NCBI GenBank assembly: GCA_034440615.1
Contig: JAOTOM010005137.1
Span: 164,001 to 228,000, forward strand
Length of the DNA: 64,000 bases
Direction: 5' to 3'
Source: Ashinkailepas kermadecensis
Taxonomy: Eukaryota > Arthropoda > Thecostraca > Neolepadidae
Positions within the stretch are counted from its first letter, which is position 1; every line of letters begins with the position of its first letter. The position numbers and the translations under genes are program-made. Positions 59,344 to 64,000 of this stretch are shown here, piece after piece. The notes below the pieces were generated by a model that worked only from the letters and a program-made list of their open reading frames with translations, had not been told where the DNA came from and searched no databases.

Positions 59344-62300
59344 TAAATACAATATATATATATATATATATATCATGTACATGACAGTGGACTGGCTTGG
59401 GTATCACCCCACCCATAATTATGTCATCAGGGACACATTCACGGACGATGTTAAATTGCATTGTAGTTCTTCCTTTCCACATTTACCATGGAGCTCATTC
59501 TTTGAGACCTACAATGTCACAAAAGGCGCATGACAACACGGATGGCGAATTTAAACAGAGGATAAGTGACTAAATGCATGGGAATATATAACGTATCTTG
59601 TCTTTATAGGCTTAGCTCAGATAATCCCCTGCGGCTCTTATTAGGCCCCAAAACTGTATGACCTGTATGACTTTATGAGAGGTTCGCTCCGATGTTGTAA
59701 GCAAATGCTGTTCACAGATATACTACAAGCCCGCCCAGTTGGTATTTCATAGAAAACCCCCAATAGCACCAGATGTTTTTGACCAAGGTGAAGATAACTG
59801 AACCATACTGAGGATAACTTGTTGAGGGGCTTTCTGAAGACGCCAGCACATGTAGTAGGATCCTTACCCAGTCTTCAATTGTCGTCCATCTGAATGGTAG
59901 CAGGTCAGTTGACGGCAGTTGAACGATTATGCGAAATCCACTCACCAACGAAAGTTATTTTGTTGGTAGATGATCCGAGTGATAACATCAGGTTGGGCTG
60001 TTTTTAATTGTATGCAAATGCAAGTCTCCTATCTCACTCCGTTTGAGTTTGTAACACAAGAGACAACACCGCGTGGGCTGTGAAGGGAGGTATGTTACAA
60101 ATAACTCGAAGGTTTTCTGTTTTAAGCCATTCTAATGTCTCTTTTGATTATACTGACATCTCAAAAACAAATCACGGGCAAATTAAGCTAAGTCATTAAA
60201 AACTATTAATACATTGCATAATATAAGGTAGCAACTTTCAAGAATGCCTTCTTTGCCTGCTAGGGAGGGCAATGTTTTCCTCAGAAATGGATAGAAAAGA
60301 AGTAGCTGTGTATCTTAGCTGGAATACCATGTGCGTTGCGCATGTGGTGTTGCCGCAATAAAAGCTCCCTGAACAGAACCACACGTATACATCATGAACC
60401 TAGAGCAAATTGGGAATAGAAACACTTACATTAAACACGTGTACTGTAAGTCTCCAATTTTAAGCACTCAATGGAGCCTTACTGGTTGTCATAAAACAGT
60501 AATTTCGGTTTGGTTCGTGGTATTCTCCACGTCATCGAGCTCGGAGAAAGCGGATTCAGTTTATCAAACTTGCCTAATAGGAACTTAACTTTGTGGGTGC
60601 ACATGCACCCAAAAATGCACCCACGTACCAATTTGGGCACCCACAAGAGGCTTGCACCAAAGAAACCATGGAGTACAACCCTCCCTCTCTCCGTCCTCTC
60701 CCCGCTCGAATCTGTCATTGCGTCCCTCCCACTTCCTCAAAAGGCCTACGTCATGTCCCAACATACAATGTGCAGCCGCCAGGATTTTGGTAAATCACAC
60801 TCTTGCTGCTTAAGCACTTACCATGCTTGCAAAAATATACGTGATCTGCTTCTATGAAGCCTCACACTACTTACCTACCTAATTACACTACACATGTGCC
60901 AGCACAGCTACTCACGTGATATTTGCGATATCCTCGGCGGCGTGTGCCTCCTGGGCGGCGATCTGCTGCTCCAGCTGGTCGACGACGGCAGCCTTGAGCC
61001 GTCGGTCGATGTCCCGCTCCTGCAGCAGACCGGCCAGTCGCGCCTCCAGCGCTGCCTGCGTTACGCGGTTCTTGTTGTCGCGCCGCCATATGTCGCGCAG
61101 CCGCTCCGTGCGACTCGACTCCTGCTCTGGTGTGGTCAGGTGACGCAGGTACATCTGTGGGCGTTGGGTCGGTGGTCAGGCGACGCAGGTACATCTGTAG
61201 GTGTTAGGTCGATGATCAGGTGACGCAGGCACATTTGTAGGTAGTAGGTTGGTGGTCAGGTGACGCAGGTACATCTGTAGGTGTTAGGTCGATGATCAGG
61301 TGACGCAGGTACATTTGTAGGTGGTAGGTTGGTGGCCCGATGTTCCATGTACATCTGTAGTTGTTACGTCGATGATCAGGTGAGGCAGGTACATTTATGT
61401 AGTTGCTAGATTTGTGTTCAGGTGCCATAGGTGCATCTGCAGATGCTAGGTAGCTCACCAGGCGCAGACACGGGTATTGGATAATTAGTCAGGTAACGCA
61501 GGTACCTATGGAGGTGTTCCACTACCGGCCGAAACATGTTCCGTTCTTAGAAGCGCAACCAAGGTCCTCCCCCAACCCCACCCCTCCGAACCAAAATGCA
61601 CTACCTCAAACACAAAAATTGAAGATTTTCCCAACGCCAAACCATAAATATTCGGCGCGCGAAGCGCCGAAAGCGTTGCATGTTTCATGCCACTGTTGGG
61701 GGTCGTGCCCACCTGAAGAAATTCCTTGCTGCCTCCTTGCGTACCGGACAGTTGCACATGACTATACATACATACAGTGTATGTATATATACATACAGTT
61801 GCACATGACGAACTATTTCGGTGCTGACTCTCCGGCTTCAGTACGTCATGTGACCGTTCGCCAATCATCTGGTGATGTATCAACATGTAGTCTGCTTTGA
61901 CGACACTGATTCCTTTATCAACGCTGTTGCACACGCTCACTTCACTGAACACGCGACTTCGATGATCGCGGCGAACTCACCTGCTTCCTCATCACGAACA
62001 TCTTCTCCATGAACTGGAGCGTTGGAGGCGAGAACAGCGCGCCCAGCCGACTGTTGAGGCCGGCCGCATCGGCGTGCAGGTGCCACTGTCGCACGAAACG
62101 GCGCGTGGCCGCCGCCAGCCCGTCGATGGTAGCGGCCAGCACAGCCACGCACTCCTCGTCGGCGCCGGGCGTGCCCAGTAGGCCGTCGCTGGGCGCCTCC
62201 GACACAGACTCGGCTTCAGCGTCACCGCCGCCCGTGTCGGTGACGTCAAAGGTATCCAGACTGCGACTGGAGCTGGGCGGCGGCACGCTGGCGCGCAGCT

Positions 62301-62836
62301 GTTCGGCGTCGTGTCGGAACCGGTCCCGCAGGCGAAGGTACGCCTCGGCGGCGTCCAGCAGCGGCTCCGGGATCGGCCGGCCCGGCTTTGAGACCAGATC
62401 GGCCCACAGGGACGGCAGCTGCAGCACTATGTGCATCTTGGCCAACACCTGGTCCAGGGTGTTGATGAGCCGCTCCGACTCGAGGCATGGTAGGGAGACA
62501 ATGTTTTTGGTGTTCCTGAAGTCCGAACTGGAGCCCTTCATGCAGGCGAGCAGGAGATTCTTGAATCCCCTAATTGATTTTAAAAAAATGAATTAGTTGC
62601 GTATATATGGAATGCATGCTGTTGCGATTAACATGTAGACGCCTGTGACACTGTCTAGATGGCAAGGAATTTTAATTATCTCGTAAATACGGTGTTTTCT
62701 GCAAGTGGTTCATTTCATAGGAAACAAATATAAAATGAGCATACATACAAGTATTATAATTCAACAATCATGGGTTCAATAGAAGCGGCCAAACTTACCC
62801 ATCCGCGTCCCCTTTGCCTTTTTCCTCAGCGTCCAT
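53803..62836 (-). CDS. IQCD: IQCD / DRC10 orthologue, whole gene (7 coding exons)
   Basis: Subunit 10 of the nexin-dynein regulatory complex, which links outer-doublet microtubules in motile cilia and sperm flagella. Coding exons (minus strand): 62836-62799, 62569-61981, 61154-60916, 55646-55470, 54945-54816, 54421-54296, 53973-53803. Every junction is GT..AG and in phase; the total is 1470 nt, 489 codons plus stop, slightly longer than the human protein. Seen: an N-terminal helical region (LPCLESERLINTLDQVLAKM); long coiled-coil-like central exons; the family signature AALKKRKYKIESELENWLQK with YDSEM; an IQ motif split by an intron (SLYIQ | AFWRGYQVRKK); and a lysine/glycine tail resembling the vertebrate one. 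The closest alternative, IQCG/DRC9, also has a C-terminal IQ motif, but the ELENWLQKYD block and the lysine tail favour DRC10. Confidence 0.9.
54296..54421 (-). CDS. IQCD: IQCD coding exon 6 (start of IQ motif)
   Basis: Encodes AKVETMRDRYDAIILKRQRL...RKAVASLYIQ. It is a helical segment ending in the IQ dipeptide of the calmodulin-type IQ motif, which is completed in the next exon. Acceptor is ACCTTCAG, donor GTGAGG. Exactly 42 codons, phase 0 at both ends. Confidence 0.91.
54816..54945 (-). CDS. IQCD: IQCD coding exon 5
   Basis: Encodes YKIESELENWLQKYDSEMTE and then KLEQIETTTAEFEAETVEREKYD. This is the strongest family signature in the gene. Acceptor is TTTTTGCAG, donor GTAAGC. Phase 2 in, phase 0 out. 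Confidence 0.92.
55470..55646 (-). CDS. IQCD: IQCD coding exon 4
   Basis: Encodes DVIENLSRSAEAEGDMIGER...YERNESGLRQLRAANRLAEA and then ALKKR. It aligns by eye with the family segment ending EAEQALRKKKY. Acceptor is ACATGCAG and donor GTACGA, a weaker but legal GT site. Phase 2 in and out. Confidence 0.9.
56444..56549. repeat. (AT)n then (GT)n microsatellite
   Basis: AT run 56444-56470 followed by an interrupted GT run. It abuts the 3' end of the left Penelope-like copy. In IQCD intron 3; 55647-56440 shows nothing else. Confidence 0.92.
56551..57566 (-). mobile_element. Penelope-like element, minus copy (3' half)
   Basis: Minus-strand reading from the junction: FTIELETEGAIPFLDTLIVK, RKPTHKENYVHFYSAHSVRV, YSTFSKLKYPAGWLVKLKKK, then VVFEIPCSG and IKEHKRDVRYH (remnants around the GIY-YIG endonuclease, whose YIGET-like core is damaged), and a terminal segment ending GATTGGCGAATAAATACGAC (plus-strand spelling). 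Reverse-transcriptase motifs are absent because the copy is cut at its 5' side. It lies in IQCD intron 3, same strand as the gene. Confidence 0.85.
57567..59215 (+). mobile_element. Penelope-like element, plus copy with reverse transcriptase
   Basis: Starts within the N-terminal region (NLSSRMLSNEEKEALSLGLK), then DKGGGIIILNQRDYLSKM, GSPKMHKEGIPMRPITSDIG, NFASFDVKSLFTNVP, GLAMGSPLSPVAASLYMEF and RYVDDVLVAAPK. These are the Penelope-type reverse-transcriptase motifs; the frame is open 57808-58650. An internal deletion joins this to the thumb (VKSGIAIRFFLKAFRICSEV) and another removes most of the GIY-YIG domain. The terminal segment 59115-59215 is the inverted counterpart of 56551-56650. Dead copy. 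Confidence 0.9.
59226..59374. repeat. (AT)n compound microsatellite
   Basis: Nearly 150 bp of AT dinucleotides interrupted by ACATAAATACA-like spacers, directly after the 3' end of the right Penelope-like copy. 59400-60900 has nothing recognised except intron sequence. Confidence 0.93.
60916..61154 (-). CDS. IQCD: IQCD coding exon 3 (coiled coil)
   Basis: Encodes MYLRHLTTPEQESSRTERLR and then about 60 residues rich in R, E, Q, A and L, a likely coiled coil. Acceptor is GCCCACAG, donor GTGAGT. Phase 0 in, phase 2 out. Its first ~20 bases and the acceptor are copied many times in the preceding intron (61155-61470). Confidence 0.88.
61134..61500. repeat. 40-bp minisatellite copied from the IQCD exon 3 boundary
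   Basis: About eight to nine units, each resembling CAGGTGACGCAGGTACATCT then GTAGGTGTTAGGTCGATGAT. The first unit is the real acceptor and first codons of exon 3 (minus strand ACAG|ATGTACCTGCGTCACCTG). Two alternating unit types give an 80-bp higher-order repeat: one keeps ACAG before ATGTACCTG, the other reads ACAA there. Units decay away from the exon. Confidence 0.93.
61981..62280. other. GC-rich exon-embedded segment
   Basis: Within IQCD exon 2, composition shifts to high GC, producing extra open frames on both strands (62009-62596 plus, 62249-61992 minus). These are composition effects, not genes. Confidence 0.7.
61981..62569 (-). CDS. IQCD: IQCD coding exon 2
   Basis: Encodes FKNLLLACMKG...LPCLESERLINTLDQVLAKM, a variable acidic and serine-rich middle, and the conserved-looking helix ending FSPPTLQFMEKMFVMRKQ. 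Acceptor is AATTAG, donor GTGAGT. Phase 2 in, phase 0 out. The exon is GC-rich against AT-rich introns. Confidence 0.88.
62799..62836 (-). CDS. IQCD: IQCD coding exon 1
   Basis: Short exon MDAEEKGKGDAD plus two bases, with donor GTAAGT. The join to exon 2 (GG|G GGA TTC AAG) keeps frame and gives DGGFKNLLLACMKG. This explains why the frame of exon 2 stays open upstream of its first methionine. Confidence 0.8.
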
Positions 62837-63110
62837 CGTGGAATATCTTCCGTGGAACTTGTCGTTCAGCTAGATACTTAGCTCCCCTTGGATGAAAAAC
62901 ATTTTTGTTTAAAATAACGCACGCTTCGCTGTAGTGAGAATGATGCACGCAAGTGTAAGCAGAGCCGGTGCGACCAATATAGCGAAAATTAACCAATAAG
63001 ATACTGTTGGTTTGTGCCCGCCCAACGATGAACGGAATATCCAGCGTCAAAGCCTGTCCAGCGCATGGAAATGAAAATCGATCAAGCGTTCGAGACACGC
63101 GGCGTCAGGC

Positions 63111-63124
63111 GTTACCATGACAAC
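63111..63124. promoter_or_regulatory. RFX X-box-like motif upstream of IQCD
   Basis: GTTACCATGACAAC, an imperfect palindrome with half-sites GTTACC and GACAAC separated by AT. It fits the loose X-box pattern (RYYRYY N1-3 RRNRAC) and differs slightly from the canonical GTTGCCATGGCAAC. It lies about 275 bases upstream of the IQCD start codon. RFX factors drive ciliary genes in animals, so the location is functionally sensible. Confidence 0.6.
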
Positions 63125-63299
63125 CATCCTGCTAATGCTCAGGTTCGGGAAAGGTAAAGTAAGCTAGACATTTATATCACACTTATCACGTTTAAATAAT
63201 TTAGTGATTGGCAATGATTGCACAACCCAGGAGCGTAGGAACGTTGTTGACAAGTAGAGGGACAAGCGCCACTTTATTCCGTAGGACTAATAGTTAAAA

Positions 63300-63520
63300 T
63301 TACGGAGTGATGGGACCACCTCTGGCAGGGCGGATCTAAGAGTTTTCATGGAGAAGGGGCACATATATAAGCGAGAGGGTGCAGAATTGCACTTGAGCAT
63401 ACTGAAGGAGAGGCATTTCTCACGAAAGTATTTTTGACTGAGTCCCGTTGAGCGGGACAGGGGATGGGGCGCACTTTCCCAGTGCCCGCCCCCGTCTCCA
63501 ATTTTGCTACGCCTGTGGCG
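63300..63520. repeat. G-tract dispersed repeat fragment
   Basis: Contains GCAGGGCGGATCTAAGAGTT and CTGAGTCCCGTTGAGCGGGA and ends near TACGCCTGTGGCGC, like the repeat at 52395-52620. The remaining 63125-64000 holds no gene I can recognise. Confidence 0.5.
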
Positions 63521-64000
63521 CAAGCTGCACGTACTTACTACATCCGCTCGGTGATATCAGTAACGACATTCCAGTGTAGCAGCGGTTAGCAAATTCGCTA
63601 TAATTAATTACATTAATCTCCAATGACGAAATATATTTCCATGGACGTGGTAGTAGCGTGACGAGGGGATAACCGTTACAGTGGAAGATAGCGACAAGGT
63701 GGTGGTGAATGTGATGGTCGTACGGTGGGCGATTTGTTTCTAGGGGCGAGTGAGATGACTTCGCATCTTTAGCGAAAAAAGCTCATCCACTTCTCCCATT
63801 TTAACATGAAAACTAAGGCGAACCAGGCAAGTACAACGTAGCTGTAAAATTGAATTCACCCGACCATTTGGGCAAGTTTTCATTCATGTATTTCTAAGCT
63901 ATATAAGAATGCTCGGAAGGTCTATGCTGCATTTTCACCATCAAAGCACAGTGAAAATGCAATAAGCTAAGTGATAGAAACATAAGGATATTCCACCGAA

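Noticed and set aside
62826..63098. 90-codon minus-strand frame just upstream of IQCD
   Set aside because: Different frame from the IQCD start, no recognisable motif, overlaps the likely 5' UTR and promoter.

Overview
The window is nuclear DNA of a multicellular animal. It has spliced genes with GT..AG introns, long repeat-filled introns, LINE, SINE and Penelope-type retroelements, and many micro- and minisatellites. The style of its I-type LINEs and scattered TTAGG-like pentamers lean towards an arthropod (crustacean or chelicerate grade). The sequence alone does not fix the species. An intact axonemal gene suggests a lineage that keeps motile cilia or flagellated sperm.

Two protein genes can be assembled exon by exon, both on the minus strand. 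(1) A DNAJC21 orthologue (Jjj1-type J-protein of 60S ribosome biogenesis) has ten coding exons between 42136 and 11912. They join in phase into 558 codons: J domain, conserved middle region, [17 protein letters not shown] helix, and two C2H2 fingers. A non-coding first exon and promoter may lie near 48.4-48.7 kb. (2) An IQCD/DRC10 orthologue (nexin-dynein regulatory complex) has seven coding exons between 62836 and 53803. They join into 489 codons ending in an IQ motif and a lysine tail. A near-canonical RFX X-box lies about 275 bp upstream of its start codon, and an AATAAA signal lies downstream of its stop.

Layout. 1-11.9 kb: no firm gene; one SINE with target-site duplications, a possible orphan exon (965-1102), two CpG-rich segments, minisatellites of 61, 81 and 35 bp, a CR1/Jockey-like LINE 3' piece, a decayed short-period array and a second SINE. 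11.9-42.1 kb: DNAJC21. Its 13.4-kb intron 8 carries three related minus-strand LINE copies. Intron 4 holds a 21-bp array and a SINE fused to a 41-bp perfect hairpin. Intron 3 holds SINEs and a five-copy satellite of about 275 bp. 42.1-53.8 kb: intergenic, with an inverted repeat pair (one arm carrying a SINE, the other the empty site), a second tRNA-derived SINE family and two large decayed short-period arrays. 53.8-63 kb: IQCD. Its intron 3 contains two Penelope-like copies joined 5' to 5'. Its intron 2 contains a minisatellite built from the exon 3 splice acceptor. 63-64 kb: nothing coding is recognised.

The two genes have unrelated roles, a cytosolic ribosome maturation cofactor and a ciliary axoneme subunit. 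They share only strand and neighbourhood. Most of the biology beyond them is retroelement history, which can be read well here because many insertions keep exact target-site duplications.
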